Source: Bordetella parapertussis
GTDB taxonomy: Bacteria > Pseudomonadota > Gammaproteobacteria > Burkholderiales > SG8-39
Assembly: GCA_945906975.1 (NCBI GenBank)
Contig: CAMDRY010000121.1
Location: forward strand, 1 to 8,387
DNA: 8,387 bases
Direction: 5' to 3'
The notes below the pieces were generated by a model, which was given only the letters and a program-made list of their open reading frames with translations, was not told the origin of the DNA and ran no database searches. Below are positions 1 through 6,387 of this stretch, piece by piece. A program made the translations under genes and the position numbers. The stretch's first letter is position 1. Each line of letters starts with the position of its first letter.

Positions 1-845
1 TCGAGTTCGGAGCAGTGCGCGAACCAGGTACCCGGACGCAGCCAGCCCGCATGCTCGAGAAAATCCAGCGGCGCCATACCGGTCTCACGCAAGGACAGCG
101 CGCGCTCGGACTGGCGCGGATGCAGGTGCGCATGCAGGCCGCAGCCCGACTCGGTCGCAAATTGTGCGAACTCGCGCATTAGGTCCGGTCGTGTATAGGT
201 GACGTTGGAGGGGCCGAGCGCAAAGCGCAGCATCGAACCGGGATTGGGGTCGTGCCAGCGACGCACGTCGGCCAGACACTGCTCCAGCAAACCCTCGTCG
301 CTGTCAATCAAACCGGCCAGCCGCCCTTTCATGATGGCATTCAACCTTGCCTCGACCTTGCCGCCGATGGCCGGCAGGCAGCCACGCACGAGGTGCAGCC
401 GTATGCCCAGTGCCTGCGCCGCGCCTATCAGCGCGGTAATGCGCTCGGAGCCCTGCCCGCGCAGGTTAAATGCATGGTCGGCGCTGGTGGTGGTGCCCGA
501 GAGCAGCAACTCAGCCGCGGCGTTGCGTGCCGCGGCCGAGATGTCTGCCGGGCTCATCTCCGCCCACAGTGGATAGAGGTTGACCAGCCAGTCTTCCGAA
601 GCGGCGCGATGCGCGCGCGGAATCGCCCGCGTCAGGGACTGGAAAAAATGATGATGCACATTAATCAGACCCGGAATGAGCAGGCAGCCGGCAAGGTCGA
701 CCGTGTGCTGGGCGGACAGTTCGATCGGCGTGGCCTGCACCCGCTCTATGATGCCGTTGAGCACCGAGACATGAGCGTTTTCCAGAAACGGAGTGGCGTC
801 GTCACATGTGCAGACCCAGCGGGCGTTACGCAGGATGATACGCAT
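1..845 (-). CDS. TRZ/ATZ-type amidohydrolase (8-oxoguanine deaminase / AtzB-like), C-terminus cut by window edge
   Basis: Reading the minus strand from an ATG at 845 gives 281 residues without a stop, running off the left edge; family members are about 450 residues. Residues 1-55 form the N-terminal beta part, followed by the metal-binding strand GLINVHHHFFQSLTRA (59-74) with H64 and H66 as the usual HxH ligands. TTTSADH lies at 118-124. LHAHLHP (237-243) carries the third metal histidine (H240), and WFAHCSEL (274-281) the next conserved histidine (H277). The HHHFFQSLTRA context resembles 8-oxoguanine deaminases and AtzB-type deaminases, which are cytoplasmic zinc or iron enzymes that deaminate purine-like or triazine rings. 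Oddity: the position that is Glu in the usual HxHxxE motif is Pro243. An AAGGA-like site lies about 10 nt upstream. The gene is divergent from the isochorismatase operon, which suggests a shared pathway. The family call is firm; the substrate is unknown. Confidence 0.85.
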   Translation of the reverse strand, partial: MRIILRNARWVCTCDDATPFLENAHVSVLNGIIERVQATPIELSAQHTVDLAGCLLIPGLINVHHHFFQSLTRAIPRAHRAASEDWLVNLYPLWAEMSPADISAAARNAAAELLLSGTTTSADHAFNLRGQGSERITALIGAAQALGIRLHLVRGCLPAIGGKVEARLNAIMKGRLAGLIDSDEGLLEQCLADVRRWHDPNPGSMLRFALGPSNVTYTRPDLMREFAQFATESGCGLHAHLHPRQSERALSLRETGMAPLDFLEHAGWLRPGTWFAHCSEL

Positions 846-890
846 GGGTTTGAAATCCTTTTTGGCACCGGACAAGCAATTAGGGTGACA

Positions 891-896
891 TATAAT
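891..896 (+). promoter_or_regulatory. Perfect TATAAT -10 box in the divergent intergenic region
   Basis: TATAAT occurs once in the roughly 85 bp between the divergent amidohydrolase and isochorismatase genes. Initiation about 7 nt downstream would leave a leader of roughly 25-30 nt before the ATG at 931. No good -35 sits 16-18 bp upstream: the closest match, TTGGCA at 862-867, is 23 bp away, so an activator may be needed. The box overlaps a short dyad ATTA (879-882) / TAAT (893-896), which could be part of an operator. The opposite strand also reads an AT-rich TATTAT here, so the element could serve both directions. This is inference from sequence only. Confidence 0.4.
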
Positions 897-930
897 AACG
901 CCTCTTACAGCCCTCAAGAGCCAATCCGTG

Positions 931-1623
931 ATGAATGCAAAGCCCGCCTGGGACGGCGCGATTGATGAACCGACGCGCGCGTTGCTCGGCCGCCGCAAGG
1001 TGCGGCCCTTTACCGGCACACGACCGGTCATCGTCGCAGTCGATCTTTACGACCTGGTCTACGACGGTGGTCCGCGTCCGGTGCGCGAGCTCATGGCGGA
1101 TTTCCCCGCCTCCTGTGGCGAACATGCCTGGCGCGCACTGCCGCCAACAGTTGAGTTGTACGCCGCCGCGCGTGCCAACGCGGTGCCCATCGTGCACGTC
1201 ACCTACGACACACGCCTGGAAACCGATCCGCGCGGCATCCACCCCACCAACCGGCGCCGCCGCCAGCCCGACCTGGCGCTCTACAAGATCAAGGACGAGC
1301 TCGCGCCAGCGACAGGAGAACTGGTGGTCTACAAAAAACGGGCGAGCGCATTTTTTGGAACACCGCTCGCCGCCTTTTTAAACGAACTTGGCGCCGACAG
1401 CATTTTTGTCATCGGCGAGAGCACCAGCGGCTGCGCGCGCTCCAGCGTCGTCGAAGCCTGGTCGCTCGGCTACCCGGTGGCGGTGATCTCCGACTGCGTG
1501 TTCGACCGCAGCGAGCTGGCGCACAAGGCGAGCCTGTTTGACATGCACCTGAAATACGCCGAGGTCATGGACCAGCCGGCCGCCATCAAGCACATACGCG
1601 CGCTGTCGGCGCAAAGGAACTAG
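931..1623 (+). CDS. Isochorismatase-like amidohydrolase with intact catalytic triad
   Basis: A 230-residue cysteine hydrolase of the isochorismatase-like superfamily, which includes N-carbamoylsarcosine amidase, ureidoacrylate amidohydrolase, nicotinamidase and biuret hydrolase. All three catalytic residues are present (ATG numbering): D38 in VIVAVDLYD, K135 in VVYKKRASAFFGT, and C168 in GESTSGCARSS. The GGPRPV segment, the PASCGEHAW segment and the C-terminal HKASLFDMHLKYAEVM are typical of an uncharacterised subfamily of about 230 residues. These enzymes usually hydrolyse a C-N amide or carbamoyl bond through a Cys thioester in the cytoplasm. ATG 931 is preferred; a GTG directly before it (928) is an alternative adding one residue, and AAGAG at 916-920 is a weak Shine-Dalgarno. 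It is the first gene of a tight operon, with the next ATG 3 nt after its stop. Exact substrate unknown. Confidence 0.9.
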   Translation: MNAKPAWDGAIDEPTRALLGRRKVRPFTGTRPVIVAVDLYDLVYDGGPRPVRELMADFPASCGEHAWRALPPTVELYAAARANAVPIVHVTYDTRLETDPRGIHPTNRRRRQPDLALYKIKDELAPATGELVVYKKRASAFFGTPLAAFLNELGADSIFVIGESTSGCARSSVVEAWSLGYPVAVISDCVFDRSELAHKASLFDMHLKYAEVMDQPAAIKHIRALSAQRN

Positions 1624-1626
1624 ACG

Positions 1627-2226
1627 ATGCGGGACTTTGAAGACTACTGCTGGCGCGATGTCGTCACCGAGGCCGAGCTGCACATCTATTCGGCTTATGT
1701 GCGCGAACGCGGCGTCGGCAAGCACCCGGCGCTGCTGGTGGTGCACCCGGGCGCCGGTTTGGAAATCCCGGCCGCCTGGACCGGACCGGCGGCACAACTG
1801 CTGTCCGAGGCGCGCCGGCGCGGCCTGCTGGTGCTGCACTCCGTGCCTCCGGGCGCGACCCCGGTCGCGGCGCTGGCGCCGCTGCCGGACGAACCGGTCT
1901 GCGCCAGACCGTGCGAGAGCGCATTTTTTTCCACCGACCTGGAACGCATGCTCACCACCGGCCACGCACAATCGCTGATCGTCTGCGGCGCCCCGACCAG
2001 CGGCGCGCTGCGCGCCAGTGTGATCGAAAGCAAGTCTTATGGTTACAAGGTCGCCCTGGCCGAGGAGGCCGTCGGCGACGAATCGATCTTTCAGCACAAG
2101 ATTGCGCTATTCGACCTTGCGCACAAATACGCCGATCTGATGTCGCTAGCCGAACTGCTCGAACAACTCGACGAACAGGCGGGCACCGCGTCCAAAAAAG
2201 TCCAAACGGAGACAAACAAAGCATGA
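1627..2226 (+). CDS. Isochorismatase-fold pseudoenzyme (all three triad residues replaced)
   Basis: A 199-residue paralogue of the preceding gene. Shared landmarks are HPALLVVH (33-40), ESAFFSTDL (97-105), CGAPTSGALRAS (120-131) and FDLAHKYADLM (162-172). Aligned to the upstream protein, the catalytic Asp is His40 (codon CAC, 1744-1746), the Lys is Arg94 (AGA, 1906-1908) and the nucleophilic Cys is Ala127 (GCG, 2005-2007). It is also about 20 residues shorter in each of two stretches, between the Asp and Lys positions, where the paralogue carries loops near the active site. The frame is intact and well translated (AAGGA at 1614-1618, 8 nt before the ATG), so this is not simple decay. Isochorismatase-like proteins are commonly oligomeric, so a non-catalytic partner or regulatory subunit of the upstream enzyme is likely; that role is inference. 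Its stop overlaps the next start (ATGA). Confidence 0.85.
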   Translation: MRDFEDYCWRDVVTEAELHIYSAYVRERGVGKHPALLVVHPGAGLEIPAAWTGPAAQLLSEARRRGLLVLHSVPPGATPVAALAPLPDEPVCARPCESAFFSTDLERMLTTGHAQSLIVCGAPTSGALRASVIESKSYGYKVALAEEAVGDESIFQHKIALFDLAHKYADLMSLAELLEQLDEQAGTASKKVQTETNKA

Positions 2227-3110
2227 AACCCACCCCCTACGGCCCCTTCCCCTTCAGCCCGATCAACCGCCGGCCCAAATACAGCCTGCCAGGCGGCGCA
2301 CGCGTGGCGCTGTGGGTGGTCACCAACATCGAGTTCTTTGCCCTGGACAAGCCCATGCCGGGCGAATCAAACGAACGCCCCAAGGGCACCGATCCGACGC
2401 CAATGGTCAGGCACTGGGCGCAGCGCGATTACGGCAACCGTGTCGGCGTGTTCCGCCTGATGGACACGCTAAGCGCGCACGGTATTCGCAGCACAGTGGC
2501 ACTCAACTCGGACGTGTGCGACCACCATCCACAAATCGTCGAAGATTGCGTCAAGCTCGGTTGGGAAATGATGGGGCATTGCCGCGCCAACACCGAACGG
2601 CTCACCGAGGTGCCCCTCAATGAAGAGCGCGGGGTGATCCGCCACTCGCTCGATCGCATCGGCCGCGCCACCGGCAAGCGCCCGGTCGGCTGGCTCGGCG
2701 CTGGCCTGCAGGAAACCTGGAACACGCTTGATCACCTGGCCGATGAGGGCTGCATCTACGTTGCTGACTGGGTCAACGACGACCAACCCTACATGATGGA
2801 CGTGGGCGGCAAGCCCCTCGTCTCCATTCCATATTCGTATGAGCTCAACGACACCTCGGCCATTGTGCGTTCCAAGTACACGCCGGGGGAGTTCGAACGC
2901 ATGATCCGCGACCAGTTTGATGTGCTCTACCGTGAGGGCGCGGAATCCGGAAGGGTGATGGCCATCTGCCTGCATCCTTACATTACCGGCCAGCCGCACC
3001 GCATCATGGCGCTCAAGCGCGCACTCGAATACATCGACCGGCATCCGGGCGTATGGAAAGCGACGGGCGAGGAAATCGCACGCCACTTTCTCGGCACGCA
3101 AGGAAAATAA
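2223..3110 (+). CDS. Polysaccharide-deacetylase-fold hydrolase, PuuE allantoinase-like
   Basis: A 295-residue NodB-homology protein of the branch containing the cofactor-independent allantoinase PuuE and related cytoplasmic enzymes. No signal peptide is visible. Landmarks: VALWVVTNIEFFALD (28-42), where NIE stands where classical deacetylases have a metal-binding TFDD; the strand-helix GVFRLMDTLSAHGIRSTVALNSD (75-97); EMMGHCRANTERL (115-127) with H119 and N123 in place of HSxxH; GWLGAGLQETWNT (157-169); and CLHPYITGQPHR (249-260) with H251. The start is fixed by GGAGA at 2208-2212 and by the 4-bp ATGA overlap with the upstream stop, which implies translational coupling. Next to amide hydrolases and a deaminase, hydrolysis of a cyclic amide or ureide is more likely than work on a cell-wall sugar. 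The fold is confident; the substrate is inference. Confidence 0.85.
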   Translation: MKPTPYGPFPFSPINRRPKYSLPGGARVALWVVTNIEFFALDKPMPGESNERPKGTDPTPMVRHWAQRDYGNRVGVFRLMDTLSAHGIRSTVALNSDVCDHHPQIVEDCVKLGWEMMGHCRANTERLTEVPLNEERGVIRHSLDRIGRATGKRPVGWLGAGLQETWNTLDHLADEGCIYVADWVNDDQPYMMDVGGKPLVSIPYSYELNDTSAIVRSKYTPGEFERMIRDQFDVLYREGAESGRVMAICLHPYITGQPHRIMALKRALEYIDRHPGVWKATGEEIARHFLGTQGK

Positions 3111-3192
3111 GGGAACGAAGGCACGCGGGTACTGCAAGCGGGGCCAATCCGCCTCGCACCGCGTCCTGCCAGCCCGGTTGGCCGTGCTTCTA

Positions 3193-3229
3193 CGCACGCC
3201 CAGCGCCGCAGAAAGGCGCCGTGCGTGCG
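3193..3229. terminator. GC-rich hairpin between convergent genes, possible bidirectional terminator
   Basis: A two-part stem lies between the convergent stops at 3110 and 3234. CGCACGC (3193-3199) pairs with GCGTGCG (3223-3229), and GCGCC (3203-3207) pairs with GGCGC (3215-3219). A 3-nt internal mismatch separates the two parts, and the loop is GCAGAAA. Neither side has a clear T-run, so it is not a textbook intrinsic terminator. Its position just past the receptor stop fits a transcription end or an mRNA-stabilising structure. Confidence 0.5.
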
Positions 3230-3233
3230 CCGC

Positions 3234-4211
3234 TTACTCGGCCTTGATGTTCGCGGCCTTGGCCGCCTTGGCGTATTTGTCCAGATCGGAACGGATAAGC
3301 CGGGTCATCGCCGCACCATTGAGCACCAGCATGTCCATGCCGGCACTCTCGAGCTTCTTGCGCAACTCGGGCAAGGCCGCGACCTTGAGGATGTCCCCCT
3401 CAATTTTTGCCGCGATGGCCGGGGGGATGCCCTGCGGCGCCATGAAGCCGTAATAGCTCTCGAGCGAAAAATCCTTGAGCTCCGGAATGCCCGATTCACG
3501 AATGGTCGGAATATCGGGCGCCGCCGCTGAACGCTCCGCACTCAGGAGCGCAATCGGACGCAGCCTTCCCTGCTTGAAAAAAGGCACCGCCGGGGGCAGC
3601 GTGGCGACGACGATCTCGATGTGCCCTGCGACGGCGTCGGCAACCGCCGGCGCGCAGCCCTTGTGCGGAATGTGCAGCGCCGAAATACCCATCACCGACT
3701 TGTACATTTCCATGCCGAAATGGTGCGGACTGGCGACGTTGCAGCTGGCATAGGAAAACTTGTCCGGCGCGCTTTTGAGCAGCGCGGTGAATTCCTTTAT
3801 ATCCTTGACCGCAAGCTTGCTGGTGTTCACGGCAATCACCATCGCCCCTGAGGTGACCACAGCAAGGTTGGTGAAGTCGCGCGTGAAGGCGAAGGGCAGC
3901 TTGTCATACACCACGTCATTGATGATATGCGTGTTGGTCGCCAACAGCAGCGTGTAACCATCGGCCGGCGCGCGAAACACCATTTCCGCACCGATGGAGC
4001 CGCCGGCGCCGGGGCGGTTTTCGACCACGACCTGCTGCTTCCACAACTCGGAGAGCCGCTCGGCGAAAACCCGCGCCGTGGTGTCGGCGCCACCGCCTGG
4101 GGTGTAGGTGACGATCAGCTTGACCGGACGCGAGGGAAAGTCCTGGGCCGAGGCCGGCAATATCGGGCTGAGCAGGAGCAACAGTAAAGAAACAAGGGCG
4201 GGCGCGCGCAT
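3234..4211 (-). CDS. Tripartite tricarboxylate transporter substrate-binding protein (Bug/TctC family)
   Basis: A 325-residue periplasmic solute receptor. The N-terminus is a Sec signal peptide (MRAP, a Leu-rich core, then PASA before QDFP) with a likely cut after A22. Family motifs are clear: YTPGGGADTTAR (36-47), VVENRPGAGGSIGAE (62-76), DGYTLLLATNT (84-94), and the two-lobed fold through to the C-terminal AKAANIKAE. AAGGT lies about 8 nt before the ATG. Members bind small carboxylates, amides or aromatic acids and either hand them to TctAB membrane subunits or act in sensing. No tctA or tctB is present here, as is usual for the many orphan receptors in Burkholderiales. It converges on the isochorismatase operon, so its ligand may be a substrate of that pathway; this link is inference. 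Confidence 0.95.
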   Translation of the reverse strand: MRAPALVSLLLLLLSPILPASAQDFPSRPVKLIVTYTPGGGADTTARVFAERLSELWKQQVVVENRPGAGGSIGAEMVFRAPADGYTLLLATNTHIINDVVYDKLPFAFTRDFTNLAVVTSGAMVIAVNTSKLAVKDIKEFTALLKSAPDKFSYASCNVASPHHFGMEMYKSVMGISALHIPHKGCAPAVADAVAGHIEIVVATLPPAVPFFKQGRLRPIALLSAERSAAAPDIPTIRESGIPELKDFSLESYYGFMAPQGIPPAIAAKIEGDILKVAALPELRKKLESAGMDMLVLNGAAMTRLIRSDLDKYAKAAKAANIKAE

Positions 4212-4528
4212 AGGTTACCTTTTACAAAATTGAATCGATTTGGATGAGTTTGATCAGCACTGCATAAGGCTCTACCTTAGCGCCTATCGTCGCCCGCGAC
4301 AACGCCCGCACGCTCACGGTGCACCACGCACGCTGGCGTCTCGCGCTAGGTTGCGGGTATTTACGCCTATTGCTCATTGCGAAGATACCCGAGCGAACAG
4401 CTTGTTCCCCTACCAATCCGCGGAAATGCCCGTCTGGCAAGGCTTTCCAGCCATCTCATGTCCGGGCACTTTCAGCTCAAACGGTGGCCAATGAGCGATT
4501 TCTCCGTGTCGCCACGTTTCGCAAGCCT
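4212..4528. other. 317-bp gene-free region between receptor and MFS genes
   Basis: The stretch holds the upstream region of the receptor gene (minus strand) and the downstream side of the MFS gene. The 50 bp nearest the receptor start are AT-richer than the surroundings. I see no convincing -35/-10 pair, no T-tailed hairpin behind the MFS stop, and no reading frame resembling a protein family. Short open frames here have unnatural composition and were not called. Confidence 0.6.
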
Positions 4529-6010
4529 TCAGCGCGGCTCCATCGCCATAGGAGACTGCCCCCGGTCGCGCCTTGTGCGGCGGTAGGCTGCGGCCACGAT
4601 GGCCAGCGCAACAAGGATCAGGGCCGTCGCGACTGCGAAGGTGATGCGCATGCCACGGGCTACGGCCTCCGGACGCGCCGTAGTGATGTCGGTCGTCGCC
4701 GCCGCGAATGCAAATCCGGCGCCCATCACCGATGCACCGGTGATCAGCCCCAGATTGCGTGACAGGTTGAGCATGCCGGACATGACGCCCCGCTGTTCGG
4801 GGCTGATATCTGCCATGACCGCGGTGTTATTAGCCGTCTGGAACAACGCATAGCCGGCGGTGACAAAGACAATGGGGCCCAGGTAGCCGGGGATGCCATG
4901 CCTCGCCGGCAGCATGAAAAGCAGCAAGCAGCCGGCCGCCATGCCGATCAGCCCGACGGCGCTCATGCGCTGTGCACCAAAGCGGTCAGCAATGCGCCCG
5001 GCAGGCACTGCGGTCAGCGCAACAACAAGGGGCCCGACGGACAAGACCAATCCGACAAGCACCGCGTCGAGCGCGAGTGCGCGTGAGAGATAGAACGGAC
5101 CGACCACCATGCTTACCATGATCACCGTCGAGACCAGCGCACTCGTGGCGAGGCTCGCGGCAAGCACAGTATCGCGGAACAGCGCCAAGCGAATCAACGG
5201 TGAGGCCACTCTCGACTCGACAAAAATGAAGAGGCCGAGGCCCAAGACGGCGGTCAGTAGCAGGGCCATGTTGAGCGCACCGAAACTGCCGCGACCGTCG
5301 CTCTCGTAAAGGGTCACGGCGAGCGCATAAGCGGCCAGCGTCAGGGCAAGCACCAGCGTGCCGACATGGTCAAAGCCGGCCCGGCCGGTCATCGGTCCAC
5401 GACGATCAGACGGCAAGTGGCGATACGCAAGAATAAAGGTCAGGATGCCCAGCGGCAGGTTGAGCAGAAAGATTGCCCGCCAATTGATTGCGCTGATCAG
5501 AAGGCCGCCAAGCGAGGGACCTAGCGCGGTACCAATGGCGGACATCGTGCCGAGCAAGCCCATGGCGCTGCCAGTCTTTCCCTTCGGCACCGTCTCGCCG
5601 ACAAAGGCCATGGTGAGCGCCATCATGATCGCCGCACCGACACCCTGCGCCGCCCGGGCGGCAATCAGCAGCCACAGCGTGGGCGCAACACCGCACAGCA
5701 CCGAGGCCGTGGTGAACAGAAAAATTCCCGCCAGCAACAGCCGCCGCCGGCCGGTTAAATCGCCGAGTCGTCCGACACTGACGATCAGCGTGGTGATGGC
5801 GAGCAGATACGCGAGCACGATCCACTGCACTTGCTGGAAGGAGGCGTTGAACGCCTGCGCCAGCGTCGGCAAGCCGACATTGGCTATGCTGGTGCCAAGC
5901 GAGGACAGCAACATCGATAGCGACAAGGCGGCGAGCACCCAACGGACCGAGCGGGTCCGTCCCCCGGCACCCGCTGCGGCATCCTCTTGTGCCGCATTGT
6001 TTTTTTTCAC
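4529..6010 (-). CDS. DHA2-family MFS multidrug efflux transporter (14 transmembrane helices)
   Basis: With the start used here, 493 residues of an EmrB/QacA-type proton-driven inner-membrane exporter. Motif A, GRLGDLTGRRRLLL, lies at about 80-93 after helix 2. The antiporter motif C, LLGTMSAIGTALGPSLGG, is at about 152-169. The first helix ends in SIANVGLPTLAQAF, characteristic of DHA2 proteins. The remaining hydrophobic segments fit 14 helices, and the tail is basic (AAYRRTRRDRG). The open frame extends to a GTG at 6043 (504 residues), but that codon has no ribosome site; the GTG at 6010 has GGAG 6 nt upstream and is preferred. An A8 run directly follows this start (GTG AAA AAA AAC). No regulator or membrane-fusion partner is adjacent, so substrate and control are unknown. 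Confidence 0.93.
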   Translation of the reverse strand: MKKNNAAQEDAAAGAGGRTRSVRWVLAALSLSMLLSSLGTSIANVGLPTLAQAFNASFQQVQWIVLAYLLAITTLIVSVGRLGDLTGRRRLLLAGIFLFTTASVLCGVAPTLWLLIAARAAQGVGAAIMMALTMAFVGETVPKGKTGSAMGLLGTMSAIGTALGPSLGGLLISAINWRAIFLLNLPLGILTFILAYRHLPSDRRGPMTGRAGFDHVGTLVLALTLAAYALAVTLYESDGRGSFGALNMALLLTAVLGLGLFIFVESRVASPLIRLALFRDTVLAASLATSALVSTVIMVSMVVGPFYLSRALALDAVLVGLVLSVGPLVVALTAVPAGRIADRFGAQRMSAVGLIGMAAGCLLLFMLPARHGIPGYLGPIVFVTAGYALFQTANNTAVMADISPEQRGVMSGMLNLSRNLGLITGASVMGAGFAFAAATTDITTARPEAVARGMRITFAVATALILVALAIVAAAYRRTRRDRGQSPMAMEPR

Positions 6011-6016
6011 TATGAA

Positions 6017-6020
6017 CTCC
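6017..6020 (-). promoter_or_regulatory. Ribosome binding site deciding the MFS start
   Basis: GGAG on the minus strand, followed by TTCATA and then GTG at 6010-6008. The spacing is 6 nt. No comparable site precedes the upstream GTG at 6043, so this site favours the shorter protein. Confidence 0.6.
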
Positions 6021-6157
6021 GGTTTGTCGCCACTCCCAACCACACAAAAGCGCCTGTCCGCAGCGGCGTTCTTTACACGACATGATGGCTGTCGCGACCC
6101 GATCTCAAGCTGCTCATCACCCTGAACGCACTACCCGCATAGGGCAGCATCGCTGGC

Positions 6158-6194
6158 GCCGCACTAGGGCTAGGGCTAGGGCTAGGGCTGCGGC
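6158..6194 (+). repeat. CTAGGG x4 array with G-quadruplex potential, enclosed in a short stem
   Basis: Four perfect CTAGGG units (6164-6187) are followed by a degenerate CTGCGG. The plus strand therefore reads four GGG runs separated by CTA, matching the canonical G3N3 quadruplex pattern. The array is bracketed by GCCGCA (6158-6163) and its exact reverse complement TGCGGC (6189-6194), so it could sit as the loop of a hairpin. CTAG is generally a rare tetranucleotide in proteobacterial genomes, which makes four in 24 bp notable. It lies about 150 bp upstream of the MFS start, with the C-rich strand as that gene's coding strand. Confidence 0.85.
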
Positions 6195-6334
6195 TTAGCC
6201 CGTCGGCGATGAGCCCGGCGCCGGTTATGTTTAGCCACCCCCGATTTTGAACTGCCCCGCCCTCAAATGACAGAAAAAATGACGGGTACGCGGAAGGCGC
6301 ACCGTCACACGCCATACAGCACGAATGCGGCCTA

Positions 6335-6364
6335 GTGCGTCAGGGTGCGTCGGAGTGCGCCGGA
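6335..6364 (+). repeat. Three imperfect 10-bp tandem copies
   Basis: GTGCGTCAGG, GTGCGTCGGA and GTGCGCCGGA follow each other directly, differing at one to three positions. It is a short degenerate minisatellite in non-coding DNA with no assigned function. Confidence 0.6.
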
Positions 6365-6370
6365 TGGCTG

Positions 6371-6387
6371 CATGCGGGTGCCGCATG
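6371..6387. repeat. Perfect 7-bp hairpin
   Basis: CATGCGG (6371-6377), loop GTG, then CCGCATG (6381-6387). There is no T-run after it on either strand, so it is not an evident terminator. It lies 7 bp after the 10-bp triplicate. Confidence 0.5.

Noticed and set aside
862..867. TTGGCA as a -35 for the TATAAT at 891
   Set aside because: The 23-bp spacer is far outside the 16-18 bp range for sigma-70 promoters.
252..965. Plus-strand open frame of 237 codons across the left part
   Set aside because: It overlaps the minus-strand amidohydrolase, whose motifs (HHHFFQ, HCSEL) are real, and runs through the divergent promoter into the start of the isochorismatase gene. Its composition is that of an antisense shadow.
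1378..2097. Minus-strand open frame of 239 codons opposite the isochorismatase genes
   Set aside because: Both plus-strand genes have clear family motifs and ribosome sites; the minus frame is Arg/Ala-rich with no recognisable domain.
4222..4440. Minus-strand open frame of 72 codons between the receptor and MFS genes
   Set aside because: No ribosome site, no recognisable domain, Arg-rich content; not distinguishable from chance.
5358..6125. Plus-strand open frame of 255 codons opposite the MFS gene
   Set aside because: It is antisense to a well-supported membrane protein, is Arg/Ser/Pro-rich, and has no family resemblance.
6164..6193. CTAGGG array considered as a CRISPR or a true telomeric repeat
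   Set aside because: Units are 6 bp with no spacers, and a four-unit internal array flanked by a short stem is not a chromosome end.
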